Assembly (NCBI GenBank): GCA_022571865.1
Contig: JACZXA010000018.1
Coordinates: 1 to 33,624 of the forward strand
DNA length: 33,624 nt
Reading direction: 5' to 3'
From: Pseudomonadota bacterium
Lineage (GTDB): Bacteria > Pseudomonadota > Gammaproteobacteria > Pseudomonadales > Azotimanducaceae
Within the stretch, counting starts at the first letter, position 1. Each line of letters starts with the position of its first letter. Below are positions 8,664 through 17,073 of the stretch, piece after piece. A program made the translations under genes and the position numbers. Under the pieces are notes generated by a model. The model was not told where the DNA came from and did not search any database. It saw only the letters and a program-made list of their open reading frames with translations.

Positions 8664-9077
8664 CTACTGTGTCCAGCCGGGACCCACTTTTGCTTGGAGT
8701 TCGCCGTCGATTTCGAGGGTTACCCGGTCGGTATAGAAGGAAACGTAGCCTTGCAGGGCCAGGCACTCATCATAGGGTGTGAGATAGCTCCACATGACGT
8801 CATCCAGCGTGCCGTCTTCGGTAGTGACGTTCCAGTAGCTGGCGTCACCCTTGAACGGGCAGTGAGTGGAGGTATCTGTTGCACTCAGCAGGTTTTCAAT
8901 CACGTCTTCCCGGGGCAGATACCATACCGGACGGTGTCTGGTTTCTGTCACAGCCACGGCTTTTTGGCTATCGGCAAGGACGGTGTCACCCACTAATACC
9001 CGAATGTGTGCGGGGCTGGGCTCGATAAGTACTTCGTAGTTCGGGTGTTGCTGAAAACCCGGTGCGGAATTATTCAT
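8664..9077 (-). CDS. DUF427 domain protein
   Basis: A 137-residue cytosolic protein with the DUF427 signature: RPVWYLPREDV followed by HCPFKGDASYW and a late YVSFY. The family is small and widespread in bacteria with no settled biochemical role. The ATG at 9077 is preferred; an in-frame TTG at 9107 is the alternative, and GAGG lies upstream of the ATG. It sits immediately upstream of the DUF418 membrane protein and is probably co-transcribed with it. Confidence 0.85.
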   Translation of the reverse strand: MNNSAPGFQQHPNYEVLIEPSPAHIRVLVGDTVLADSQKAVAVTETRHRPVWYLPREDVIENLLSATDTSTHCPFKGDASYWNVTTEDGTLDDVMWSYLTPYDECLALQGYVSFYTDRVTLEIDGELQAKVGPGWTQ

Positions 9078-9236
9078 GTGGTCGGCCTCGTTGAAGTCTT
9101 GCGTCAAACCTCCCGGGGACGGTAGGTGAGTGTGTGGGTGCTGTCAAAGTCTGCTGCTGGTGCAACGGTGCTTTCCAGAGGTAGTTAGGGTATTTTCTAA
9201 ACCGAAATTGTGAATCTAGTCGAATAAGGAGCAGAC

Positions 9237-9755
9237 ATGGTTGCTGAAGCCAAGCGGGTCGGGCAGCAGAGGTATCGAGAGTCGTATGGACGGTATCTGG
9301 AGGACTTCTCGGTCGGGGATGTATATGAGCACCGCCCGGGAAGGACGATCACCGAGAGCGATAACACCTGGTTCACCCTGCTGACCATGAATCAGCATCC
9401 ATTACATTTTGATAAAGAGTACGGCGCGAAGAGCGAGTTCGGACAGGTGCTCGTGAATTCCTGCTTAACCCTGTCGTTGGTAACCGGTATGTCCGTCTCG
9501 GATGTCAGCCAGAAAACGATTGCCAATCTCGGCTGGAACAACGTAAAGCTCACGAGACCTGTGTTCATCGGCGATACGCTTTACGCAGAATCCGAGGTGT
9601 TGTCGATTCGGGAGTCTAAATCGCGACCGACTCAAGGTATCGTCAGCATCCGCTCGATTGGCAAGAAGCAAGATGGCACAGAGGTAATCAGTTTCGAACG
9701 TGCGATGCTCATTCCGAAGCGCGGCCACGCAGTCGATGACGCGATCGACTACTAG
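9237..9755 (+). CDS. MaoC-like (R)-hydratase family protein
   Basis: A 172-residue hot-dog-fold MaoC dehydratase. The motif FSVGDVYEHRPGRTITESDNT is followed by the catalytic-region NQHPLHFD, and the C-terminal half has the expected GDTLYAESEV. Such proteins hydrate enoyl-CoA thioesters (mesaconyl-CoA hydratase-like or beta-oxidation variants). The ATG at 9237 is preceded by AAGGAG. The acyl-CoA dehydrogenase starts 12 bases after its stop, so the two form an operon and probably act in succession on the same acyl-CoA pathway. Confidence 0.9.
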   Translation: MVAEAKRVGQQRYRESYGRYLEDFSVGDVYEHRPGRTITESDNTWFTLLTMNQHPLHFDKEYGAKSEFGQVLVNSCLTLSLVTGMSVSDVSQKTIANLGWNNVKLTRPVFIGDTLYAESEVLSIRESKSRPTQGIVSIRSIGKKQDGTEVISFERAMLIPKRGHAVDDAIDY

Positions 9756-9767
9756 GGATTGTTGATC

Positions 9768-10907
9768 ATGTCTGAACAAGAACAGATCATTCTCGATACG
9801 GTAGACCGGTTTCTCGCCAGAGATGTGGCTCCCGTGGCGCAAGCTCTCGAGCGGGAAGATGTTTATCCCCACGAGCTTGTCGAGAAAATGAAGGCGTTGG
9901 GGTTGTTCGGTGCCACCATCGGCGAGGCATATGGTGGGCTCGGATTGCCCGCGAGCACCTATGTCAAGATTGTCGAGCGCATTTCAGCGGTGTGGATGTC
10001 GGTATCGGGTATCTTCAATTCACATCTCATCATGTGCGCGGCGGTGGAACAATTCGGCACGCAGTCCATGAAAGAATCCGTGCTGCCCCGAATGGCCACC
10101 GGCGAATTGCGCGGTGGCATCGCGTTGACAGAACCTGATTGCGGAACGGACCTGCAGGCGGTTCGCACTCGCGCGGTGCGCGATGGTGATGAGTACGTGA
10201 TCGATGGCACCAAACAATGGATTACCAATTCGGTCGAAGGCAACATATTGGCCGTGCTGGTAAAAACCGATCCCGATACGACACCCGCTCACAAGGGCAT
10301 GAGCCTGATCCTTGTCGAGAAACACGCGGGTTACCGAGCTACCAAGTTGAAGAAGCTCGGCTATCGCGGAGTCGATACCGGGGAAGTGCAGTTTGACGGT
10401 GTGAGAGTTCCGGCCGAGAACCTGGTTGGCGAGCAGGAAGGCCGCGGATTGCAGCAGATACTTTCAGGCCTGGCGCTCGGGCGCATCAACGTAGCGGCTC
10501 GCGGAGTCGGGGTTGCCCGCGCGGCGCTGGATGCATCGGTGCGTTACGCCCAGGAGCGTAAGACCTTTGGCGTGCCAATCGGTCAGCATCAGGCCATACA
10601 GATCAAGCTTGCGGACATGGTGACGAGGGTCGAGGCGGCCCGCCTGCTGACCGAAAAAGCGGCGATTGCCTACGATGAAGCAGACCGTTGCGACATGGAA
10701 GCAGGCATGGCGAAACTCTTCGCGACCGAAGCTGCGGTTGAAAATTCCATGGAAGCCCTGCGTATTCACGGCGCCTATGGGTACTCGCCGGATAATCCGG
10801 TCGAACGATACTATCGGGATGCGCCGCTGCTGGTGATCGGGGAGGGTACCAATGAAATGATGCGCCTGATCATTGCGCGGCAGTTGATCGAGCGCAATCC
10901 TATCTAG
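9768..10907 (+). CDS. Acyl-CoA dehydrogenase
   Basis: A 379-residue FAD-dependent acyl-CoA dehydrogenase. It has an N-terminal helical domain, the substrate/FAD signature ALTEPDCGTDL, a mid-domain WITNS stretch, and a C-terminal helical domain with RKTFGVPIGQHQAIQ. The catalytic glutamate is present in the IGEGTNEMMR segment, as in medium/short-chain and glutaryl-type enzymes. The ATG at 9768 gives MSEQEQI; a TTG at 9759 is less likely. It forms a two-gene operon with the MaoC hydratase and needs an electron-transfer flavoprotein encoded elsewhere. Acyl specificity is unknown. Confidence 0.93.
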   Translation: MSEQEQIILDTVDRFLARDVAPVAQALEREDVYPHELVEKMKALGLFGATIGEAYGGLGLPASTYVKIVERISAVWMSVSGIFNSHLIMCAAVEQFGTQSMKESVLPRMATGELRGGIALTEPDCGTDLQAVRTRAVRDGDEYVIDGTKQWITNSVEGNILAVLVKTDPDTTPAHKGMSLILVEKHAGYRATKLKKLGYRGVDTGEVQFDGVRVPAENLVGEQEGRGLQQILSGLALGRINVAARGVGVARAALDASVRYAQERKTFGVPIGQHQAIQIKLADMVTRVEAARLLTEKAAIAYDEADRCDMEAGMAKLFATEAAVENSMEALRIHGAYGYSPDNPVERYYRDAPLLVIGEGTNEMMRLIIARQLIERNPI

Positions 10908-10950
10908 CCTGGATATCTCCCGGTTGGAAAAGAGGCTGAAGCTCCGAGAA

Positions 10951-11136
10951 TCAGGCGGCGTAGGAGGTTGCCTCGGCTAGTCGTTCATCGATGAGTTCCT
11001 GAGCCGTCTCGCGGCAGCGGCCGCAGTTTGTGCCAGCCCCGCAGGCCTCACCCAGTTGCCGTAAATCCTGCACCCCGCCATCGACCGCATCGGCAATCTG
11101 GTGGTCGGTAACCGCATGGCAGATACAAACGTACAT
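10951..11136 (-). CDS. bfd: Bacterioferritin-associated ferredoxin
   Basis: A 61-residue protein with the Bfd pattern: Cys4 and Cys6 (MYVCIC) and Cys38 and Cys41 (NCGRC), the four [2Fe-2S] ligands at the usual positions, plus a further Cys32. Bfd reduces ferric iron inside bacterioferritin to release it. The ATG at 11136 follows AAGGAG at 5 bases; a GTG two codons upstream is less likely. A perfect 7-1-7 Fur-type palindrome lies 33 bases upstream. It is divergent from bfr. Confidence 0.93.
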   Translation of the reverse strand: MYVCICHAVTDHQIADAVDGGVQDLRQLGEACGAGTNCGRCRETAQELIDERLAEATSYAA

Positions 11137-11168
11137 TGGCACTCCTTATCCTGGGAGCGTAACCTAAA

Positions 11169-11183
11169 TGATAATCATTATCA
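11169..11183. promoter_or_regulatory. Fur box upstream of bfd
   Basis: TGATAAT-C-ATTATCA is a perfect 7-1-7 inverted repeat matching the core Fur operator. It lies 33 bp upstream of the bfd start, consistent with iron-replete repression of bfd. Visible directly; Fur binding is inferred. Confidence 0.85.
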
Positions 11184-11237
11184 AATGTAAATGGAATTTA
11201 CCTGCGTTTACGAATCCGGCTCATTGTTAGATAAGAG

Positions 11238-11252
11238 TGATTTTCATTATAA
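11238..11252. promoter_or_regulatory. Second, weaker Fur-like box on the bfr side
   Basis: TGATTTTCATTATAA matches the first box at 12 of 15 positions. It sits about 75 bp upstream of bfr, between the two divergent genes. It may serve bfr or help Fur polymerise across the region. Confidence 0.5.
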
Positions 11253-11326
11253 ATCAAATGGTTAGCGTTGATTCTCAAGTTCGGTTGAGGCATTCTTGGC
11301 AGAACCAGTGGTAACGGAACACCGCC

Positions 11327-11794
11327 ATGAAACCTATCGACACCGATGTCATTACCTTCCTCAACCGGGTTCTCAAGAACGAGCTGACGGCCATCAACCA
11401 GTATTTCCTGCACGCAAAAATGTTCGAAGACTGGGGAATGACGCGACTCGCAGAACATGAGCGGGGGGAATCCATCGATGAGATGAAACATGCGGATGCG
11501 CTGATGGAGCGTATTCTGTTTCTCGAAGGGCTGCCCTGGATGCAGGAACTCGGCAAGTTATACATCGGCCAAAAGGTTGCGGAAATGCTCGAGTGCGACC
11601 TGAAGCTGGAGATGGAGGCAATACCCGTATTGCGTGAGGCAATCGTGCACAGCGAGAAGGTGGGTGACTTTGTCAGCCGGCATCTGTTCCGGGAAATTTT
11701 GTCTTCCGAAGAAGAACACGTTGACTGGATTGAGACGCAGCTCGACCTGATTGGCAAAACCGGGATTGAAAATTACCTACAGTCACAGATGTAA
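11327..11794 (+). CDS. bfr: Bacterioferritin
   Basis: A 155-residue heme-containing ferritin. All ferroxidase ligands are visible with a +1 offset from E. coli numbering: Glu19, Glu52, His55, Glu95, Glu128 and His131. Met53 is the heme ligand. It stores iron in 24-mer shells and is drained by Bfd, encoded divergently next door. The upstream ribosome-binding site is weak (a CGGA ahead of the ATG). Two Fur-like boxes lie in the shared upstream region. Convergent with mobA, with an 11-base gap. Confidence 0.96.
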   Translation: MKPIDTDVITFLNRVLKNELTAINQYFLHAKMFEDWGMTRLAEHERGESIDEMKHADALMERILFLEGLPWMQELGKLYIGQKVAEMLECDLKLEMEAIPVLREAIVHSEKVGDFVSRHLFREILSSEEEHVDWIETQLDLIGKTGIENYLQSQM

Positions 11795-11805
11795 CAGGCG
11801 TTCAC

Positions 11806-12390
11806 TCAGAGGAAGTCGTCTGGATCGTTTAGATTGCGAAAGCTCGAAGTCTCGTGACTGAAATCGACTTCCACCAGGTTGAGCCCGTTGAGCCAGCCAT
11901 GGACGCTTCTGTGGCCTTCAGCCAGGTAACTCAGTAGCGAACCCGTCGTGTTTCGTGCCAGCAGAAGGTGCAGGTTCTGGCGCTGCACGCCGTCGTGGGC
12001 GACGGCGATTTCTTCGCCGGATTCACGATAAGCCTGCAGCATTTTAGCGACTATGGCTGCCGGCAGGTGAGGCACGTCACCCGGACAGATAAACGCAAGT
12101 TCGGTCGTGCAGCACTTCAAACACGTAACAATGCCAGCGAGAGGACCAGAGTAAGCGGGTAACTCATCGCTGATCACAGGTGCGTAGGTTGCGTAATTTT
12201 CGTCGTTACGATTGGTGCTGATCAGTAAACGGTCTACCTGCGGTTTTATCGTCTCGAGCACCCACTCGATGAGAGGGCGGCCTCGATAGTTGAGCAACGG
12301 CTTGTCGGCACCCGCGACTCGGCGACCTTCACCGCCACACAGAACGATGCCGGTAATACCATCTGCTGAGTGAGATCCCTCAGACGTCAT
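11806..12390 (-). CDS. mobA: Molybdenum cofactor guanylyltransferase
   Basis: A 194-residue nucleotidyltransferase. The glycine-rich GTP-binding signature is LCGGEGRRVAGADKPLL near residue 17. Downstream blocks GPLAGI and FICPGDVPHLP match MobA, the latter containing the metal-binding aspartate. The enzyme attaches GMP to molybdopterin to make the bis-MGD cofactor for DMSO-reductase-type enzymes. No molybdoenzyme is encoded in this window. The signature reads GRRVAG where GxRMGG is commoner, a mild variation. The ATG at 12390 gives a 12-residue lead before the signature. Confidence 0.9.
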   Translation of the reverse strand: MTSEGSHSADGITGIVLCGGEGRRVAGADKPLLNYRGRPLIEWVLETIKPQVDRLLISTNRNDENYATYAPVISDELPAYSGPLAGIVTCLKCCTTELAFICPGDVPHLPAAIVAKMLQAYRESGEEIAVAHDGVQRQNLHLLLARNTTGSLLSYLAEGHRSVHGWLNGLNLVEVDFSHETSSFRNLNDPDDFL

Positions 12391-12399
12391 CGGTTGAGG

Positions 12400-12981
12400 T
12401 CATTGTCTGGTACTCGTTATCCCTTGTTGAATCAGCGTCCAGCCTGCCTCCCACGTTCGTGTGGCTTCGAAACTGGGATCTGCGAGCCGCTGAAGAATCA
12501 AACCTTCGATGATGGCAGTCAGCGTCCCGCCAAGCACGGTTGGGTCGCAGTCGCGGAAAACACCTTCGTCGATTCCGCGTTGCACGGTTTCGGCGAGGCG
12601 CTCCCGTGACAGATGGTAAATATCTTTGAATCGCGAACGCGACTTGGGATGACGGAGGAACTCGACCCAGGTTTCGATCATCCCCGGGACGCCGAGCAGG
12701 CTATCGAGGACGAGATGGCCCTGGCTCAAGATGGCGTCATCCGGAACGAGCGTGTCCGCTTCCTGCCAGGCATGCCACAACTTCGCATTCAGGTCGTCGA
12801 AAACACCCAGGAACACGGCTTCCTTGTTTTTGAAGTGGTGATAGAGGGCACCTTTGGACAGGCCAGTGGCTTTACCGATGTCGTCCATGCGAGTCTGGTG
12901 ATACCCCTGTTGCGCGAAGCAACCGAGTGCCGCTTCGAGAATCTGTTGGCGACGAACGTCGGCGGGTGCGTGTTTAGCCAT
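12400..12981 (-). CDS. TetR/AcrR family transcriptional regulator
   Basis: A 193-residue TetR-type repressor. The N-terminal helix-turn-helix reads GYHQTRMDDIGKATGLSKGA followed by LYHHFKNKEAVF, the family hallmark. The C-terminal ligand domain is unspecific. The ATG at 12981 lies inside the upstream Rieske gene, an 8-base overlap, so translation is coupled. A longer frame reaching 13257 is just overlap with the Rieske gene. The 26-bp palindrome at 13963-13988, ahead of this operon, is its likely operator, implying autorepression of the Rieske-TetR unit. Confidence 0.93.
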   Translation of the reverse strand: MAKHAPADVRRQQILEAALGCFAQQGYHQTRMDDIGKATGLSKGALYHHFKNKEAVFLGVFDDLNAKLWHAWQEADTLVPDDAILSQGHLVLDSLLGVPGMIETWVEFLRHPKSRSRFKDIYHLSRERLAETVQRGIDEGVFRDCDPTVLGGTLTAIIEGLILQRLADPSFEATRTWEAGWTLIQQGITSTRQ

Positions 12982-13929
12982 GAGCGGCTGCGCGAGTAGT
13001 CGAGTCCAGCAGTTCGCGACGGCGTTTGCGATACAGCACGATTCCCAGATCGGCCTGTACCATGGGGTAGTCCACGTCATCGATGGTTCCTGGAGCAAAC
13101 CCCGAGAAAATCCGCCGATCCTGTTTTTGCACGATTCTGAGTTCAGACTGAACGGCAAGCCAGGAAATCGCACGACGTACACCAGGCAGGTTGCTGTAGT
13201 CCTGGTAGTAACGAAACCAGAGCCAGGTATGACCATCGTCCATCGGCGTGGAGGCAACGAGCAGGCGAAGTTTATCGGTGAGTTCGATCATCCCGAGGTT
13301 CGGTAGAATGGCGTCGGCACGAAACGCCATGCCTTCGCTTTGCTCCGGCCGACACAATTGTCCCCTGGTGTAAATGCGATTCCCCTCGAGGCGGGCATGG
13401 AAATCCCTGACGATTGCACCCAGACCGGGAACGCTCCACTTGTGTACAAAGGGGGTGTGGTGCATGTCCAGATTGGCTTCCACCATGCGTGTGTAGTGGT
13501 GAGGCAGCACATAAGAAGTTTCGGACGAACGACTCGCCTCCAGGGTAACGTCATCGAAGAAAGGTATGTCGGGGTAGTCTGCTCGCCGCTCCCCATACCA
13601 CATCCAGATGAGACCGTGGGCGCTGCGAAGCGTTGCCGGTGGATGTGCAAGGTCTGCGGGACTTTGGCGTCGGGGCCCTGACAAGGGGTTTTGATGCAGG
13701 TGCCATCGGCCGCGAAGCGAAACCCATGCCAGGGACATTCCAGATGGCCATCGCAAACCCTACCTTGGCCCAGATTCCCGCCGCGATGGGGGCAGAAAGA
13801 TGGAAATGCCACGGGCTCGTTGTCAGCGTCGCGCCATAACGTCCAGGAACGGTTCAAGCGAAGCAGCGTTTGCGGTTTTTTCCGCAACTGCTTCGCCTCG
13901 AGGATGGGGTACCAGAAATTCTCGAGCAT
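12974..13929 (-). pseudogene. Rieske non-heme iron oxygenase alpha subunit, single-base frameshift
   Basis: The N-terminal frame (from ATG 13929, behind GGTGGAG) carries the Rieske [2Fe-2S] centre: CPHRGG at about residues 46-51 and CPWHGF further on. The C-terminal frame carries the mononuclear iron site, NLDMHHTPFVH, with the family DxxHxxxxH spacing. The two frames meet near 13636, within a CCGG stretch. Restoring one missing base gives a continuous 318-residue protein of ordinary VanA-like size, with the KVP...HGLIWMW spacing of the family. So this is either a fresh one-base deletion or a sequencing error in an intact gene. It would hydroxylate or O-demethylate an aromatic or related substrate with a separate reductase, not seen here. 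It is the first gene of the operon with the TetR regulator. Confidence 0.82.
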
Positions 13930-13962
13930 CTGCAATCTCCACCGGATCGTGCTGGAGTTTCA

Positions 13963-13988
13963 TTATATACCGACCAGTCGGTATATAA
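13963..13988. promoter_or_regulatory. 26-bp palindromic operator (probable TetR site)
   Basis: Perfect inverted repeat with 12-bp arms, TTATATACCGAC and GTCGGTATATAA, separated by CA. It lies 34 bp upstream of the Rieske start and about 107 bp upstream of the divergent methyltransferase-like gene. Its size and symmetry fit operators of TetR proteins, and the nearest candidate is the TetR encoded in the same operon. It could control both directions. Confidence 0.75.
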
Positions 13989-14095
13989 AACAATGGAGGG
14001 GGGGATACCCCATGCCGGATTACCGTGTCTCGGAAATCGTGACGTGAAGAACACGTGGCGGTATTCTAGTCGTCAAACCAGAGGGGGAACGAAAG

Positions 14096-14848
14096 GTGTC
14101 TAGACGGATTTATCTCAGGGCGTTGTTTGCGTTGATGCTGGCGATGAGCGTCGGTACCGCGGTGGCGGTCGATATTGAAAGCTTGACCGCCGCGCTCAGT
14201 GGTGGCGATCGAGCAGAGGCTGATAAAGCAAGGGATGCCGGTCGCAAACCGGCGCAGGTCGTGGCTTTTCTAGGCATTTCGGAAGGAATGACGGTAATGG
14301 ACCTCATTGCCGCCGGAGGTTATTACACCGAGGTACTTTCGACTGCGGTGGGAGAGAGTGGTCGTGTTTACGCACAGAATCCGGCCATGGTGTTGCGGTT
14401 TCGTGACGGCGCGAACGATAAGGCGATGACCGCACGACTGGCCAACGATCGATTGGCGAACGTCGTACGCTGGGACCGCGAGATGACGGATATTGGCCTG
14501 GATGCAGGCAGCCTCGACGCTGCCATCACGGCGTTGAACTTTCACGACCTTTACAACAACGATCCTGCCGTTGCCGCCGGTTTTCTTGATGCGGTCATGC
14601 AACTCCTCAAGCCCGGCGGGGTGCTGGGCATCATCGAACACCATGGCAACGCTGCTGGCGACAATGCAGCCCTTCATCGGATGGAAAAGAGCAAGGCGCT
14701 CGAAGCCATTATGGCCGCGGGATTCGAGGTTGTGGGTGACAGTGATCTATTGAGCAATGCCGCGGACGATCGAACCCAGATGGTTTTTGCCCCGGACATA
14801 CGAGGCAAAACCGATCGGTTCCTTTTAAAGCTACGCAAACCCGAATAA
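14096..14848 (+). CDS. Exported class I SAM-methyltransferase-like protein
   Basis: A 250-residue protein with an N-terminal signal peptide (hydrophobic LRALFALMLAMSVGTAVA, probable cleavage near residue 25). The rest is a class I methyltransferase-like fold with a motif-I-like segment TVMDLIAAGGYYTEVLSTAVG. A later block reads LNFHDLYNN, and ...LLKPGGVLGIIEHH forms the motif-IV/V region. Exported proteins of this type exist in proteobacteria; since SAM is cytoplasmic, their real activity is unclear. The start is a GTG at 14096 behind a GGGGGAA stretch. It is transcribed divergently from the Rieske-TetR operon across the 26-bp palindrome. Confidence 0.8.
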   Translation: MSRRIYLRALFALMLAMSVGTAVAVDIESLTAALSGGDRAEADKARDAGRKPAQVVAFLGISEGMTVMDLIAAGGYYTEVLSTAVGESGRVYAQNPAMVLRFRDGANDKAMTARLANDRLANVVRWDREMTDIGLDAGSLDAAITALNFHDLYNNDPAVAAGFLDAVMQLLKPGGVLGIIEHHGNAAGDNAALHRMEKSKALEAIMAAGFEVVGDSDLLSNAADDRTQMVFAPDIRGKTDRFLLKLRKPE

Positions 14849-14852
14849 CGGC

Positions 14853-14915
14853 AAAAGAGGTCAGGTCGAGGTCAGGTTAAGTTTTCGAAGAAGCTAATCT
14901 GACCCCTCTTTTTTT
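14853..14915. terminator. Rho-independent terminator between convergent genes
   Basis: AAAAGAGG and TCAG at 14853-14864 pair with CTGA and CCTCTTTT at 14899-14912, with a two-base bulge, followed by a run of T on the plus strand. The far end overlaps the btuB stop codon. The minus strand has four T after the stem, so it may work both ways. GAGGTCAGGT is repeated in tandem within it (14857-14866 and 14868-14877), allowing alternative pairings. Confidence 0.7.
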
Positions 14916-16752
14916 ACCTGCGCCAGCGTACGCCTACCGAGGCAGACAACCCCGGCGTGCCGTAGCCGAGAACCTGCTGATATTCCTCATCGAACAGGTT
15001 CTCGATTCGGCCATACAGTTCCAGGTTTTCGGTCGCGGTGTAAGTGGCAGACAGATCGATGCGCCACCAGTCGCCGACCACGCCCGAAGGGTCTTGTTCC
15101 TCATCGTTGTAACGTGCGGTCAATGCGGCTCCGAGTCGATCGTTTGGAGACCAGCCGATCACCAGGTCGCCCGTATGTTTCGGCACGCGGATCAGCGGAT
15201 TCCCGGCGCCGTCTTCGGCATCGATGTAGGCGTAGTCCAGTGAAAGATGCAACGTGTCACCGAGCAGATAATGCCCCGTCAACTCTACTCCGCGCGATTC
15301 GGCTACGGCGATGTTGTTGTAACCACCGGCCAGGAACGAAAAGTTGATCAAGTTCTCTGTCCTCTGGTCGAAGTAGGTGAGCCCGATGCCGCCGCGATTG
15401 TTTGCGAAGCGATACTCGACACCGATGTCGAAAGCATCACTTTCTTCCGGGGCCAGATCCGCGTTGGGTGCCATTGCGCCACAACAGAAAAATGTAGTCT
15501 GAAAAAGTGTGGGGGCTTTGAAGCCTTCTCCCCAACTGGCACGCAACGTCACCGAATCGATTGGGGTAAAAGCCACCCCCACACGAGCTGTCGTTATCGA
15601 ACCGAATTGGTCGTGTTCATCCATCCGTCCACCCACGGACAGCGTGAGACCTTTCAGTGGCCGTAGCTCGACGAGCACGAAGACACCGTCGATTGTCGTT
15701 TTGTCACCACCCGCTTTCGACTTGTCCCGCTCGGTGCCAAACGCGACGCGCACTCGCTCATTCACGTCTAGTGTACCCTGGTAGCGGAAGATCCAGCGTT
15801 CGCCTTCGGCGGAGAACGAAGGGACACCGTTAGTGAAATTATTTCGTTCAATCTCGGCGTAACCCAACTGAATGTCATTGACCAGACGGTCGTCGAAAAG
15901 TGTTGCGGTATACCGCAGGTTTCCCGATAGCGTCTTGGATTCCGTGCGCTCGTCACCATCTTGCAATCCAACCGGAAACACGAAGCTGTCGGAATCTTTG
16001 TCAGAATTCACGTATCTGAGATCCGCCTCGATTCGCGAACCGCCTCGGAGGTTTAATCCTCCTCGGGCGACGAGCGTCAGTGACTCGAACGCATCTTCTT
16101 CGGAGTTTCCATCGTTTTCATCCGCGGATGAAATACCCTCTGATTCCACCAAAGTGACACCTACACGCATATCGCCTGTGTCGTTAGCCAGGCCAATTGC
16201 CCCGCCTCCTCGAAGGGTCTTGAACGATCCTGCTTCGGCAAAGGCTTGCAGGTTCAAACCCTGTTGTGGCCGCTTGGTGATGATGTTCACAACGCCGCCG
16301 ATTGCATCGGTTCCCCACAACGTGGATTGCGGCCCTTTTAGAATCTCTATGCGCTCGATGTCGGCGACGTCGAGGGATGCAAAGTCGTAACCGCCACCGG
16401 GCGCTGCCGGGTCGTTCACGACCATACCGTCGATGAGCACCAAGGTTTGATCGCTGGAGGCACCCCGGACCCGAACGGTTGCCTGGCCGCCAATCGCGCC
16501 GTTCTGGTTGACGGTTGCACCGGCAATGCCCGCGATCGCGTCAAGGGCAAAACTGTATCCGTGGGCTTTGATATCTTCGGCCGTAATCACGGCAACGCTG
16601 GTGCCCGTTTCCAGCTCGGTGGTATTCATGCGCAGCGCGGAAACGAAAATTTCTTCCTCGACGCTATCTTCGGCTGTCACGCTGCAGGGAATGACGTAGA
16701 GACAAAAAGCAGCGCAAAATAGCGCCGCCTGTAGGGTGGTTTGAACTAACAT
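14914..16752 (-). CDS. btuB: TonB-dependent vitamin B12 receptor, BtuB-like
   Basis: A 612-residue outer-membrane receptor, essentially the length of E. coli BtuB (614). It has a signal peptide ending near TAEDS, a TonB-box-like EEIFVSA, and the plug domain with VRVRGASSDQTLVLIDG and IERIEILKGPQSTLWG. A 22-strand barrel-like C-terminal half follows, ending in GVRWRR instead of the common terminal phenylalanine. The substrate assignment rests on the cobalamin riboswitch ending about 114 bases upstream, which is decisive context. The ribosome-binding site GGAGGAG is strong. No BtuCDF transporter genes are in the window. Confidence 0.9.
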   Translation of the reverse strand: MLVQTTLQAALFCAAFCLYVIPCSVTAEDSVEEEIFVSALRMNTTELETGTSVAVITAEDIKAHGYSFALDAIAGIAGATVNQNGAIGGQATVRVRGASSDQTLVLIDGMVVNDPAAPGGGYDFASLDVADIERIEILKGPQSTLWGTDAIGGVVNIITKRPQQGLNLQAFAEAGSFKTLRGGGAIGLANDTGDMRVGVTLVESEGISSADENDGNSEEDAFESLTLVARGGLNLRGGSRIEADLRYVNSDKDSDSFVFPVGLQDGDERTESKTLSGNLRYTATLFDDRLVNDIQLGYAEIERNNFTNGVPSFSAEGERWIFRYQGTLDVNERVRVAFGTERDKSKAGGDKTTIDGVFVLVELRPLKGLTLSVGGRMDEHDQFGSITTARVGVAFTPIDSVTLRASWGEGFKAPTLFQTTFFCCGAMAPNADLAPEESDAFDIGVEYRFANNRGGIGLTYFDQRTENLINFSFLAGGYNNIAVAESRGVELTGHYLLGDTLHLSLDYAYIDAEDGAGNPLIRVPKHTGDLVIGWSPNDRLGAALTARYNDEEQDPSGVVGDWWRIDLSATYTATENLELYGRIENLFDEEYQQVLGYGTPGLSASVGVRWRR

Positions 16753-16865
16753 CGACTCTCCTCCGTAAGTACTTCACATGGTTGACCCTGCCTCAAAGTT
16801 CGGCAGTTTGTGTCGCACAACGGAAAGACCGCACCTGCGATTTACCCGATCGTGGTATCGCGACT

Positions 16866-17033
16866 TGGCGGCAGGTCTCCTGACTTACGGGTCGTAGCGT
16901 GTCACCGCCTTCCCAGCTGTTTTGGGACCAGCCAGTGGCGAGTTGGTGAGTACTTATCCGTCTACAGTTGCGGGTACAGCCCCGGCTTCTGACCGGGTTC
17001 CCTTTTGAGCCCATGAGGGCACCACCGTGGCTT
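16866..17033 (-). promoter_or_regulatory. Cobalamin (B12) riboswitch controlling btuB
   Basis: Read on the minus strand, the conserved blocks appear in order. GGTGCC comes first, then AAGCCGGGGCTG and CCCGCAACTGTA (the B12 box region), GCCACTGG, GGGAAGG, and finally CGACCCGTAAGTCAGGAGAC with CCTGCC. This is the textbook cobalamin aptamer. The expression platform is the roughly 110 bases to btuB; it contains a small CTGCC/GGCAG hairpin but no clear intrinsic terminator, so translational control is more likely. It represses btuB when B12 is plentiful. Confidence 0.97.
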
Positions 17034-17073
17034 TTATATCATGGCTTGGCCGAAAAAGGGGGATGCTTTTGTG

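Noticed and set aside
12982-13257. N-terminal extension of the TetR protein
   Set aside because: It overlaps the conserved C-terminal frame of the Rieske gene. The TetR domain starts properly at 12981.
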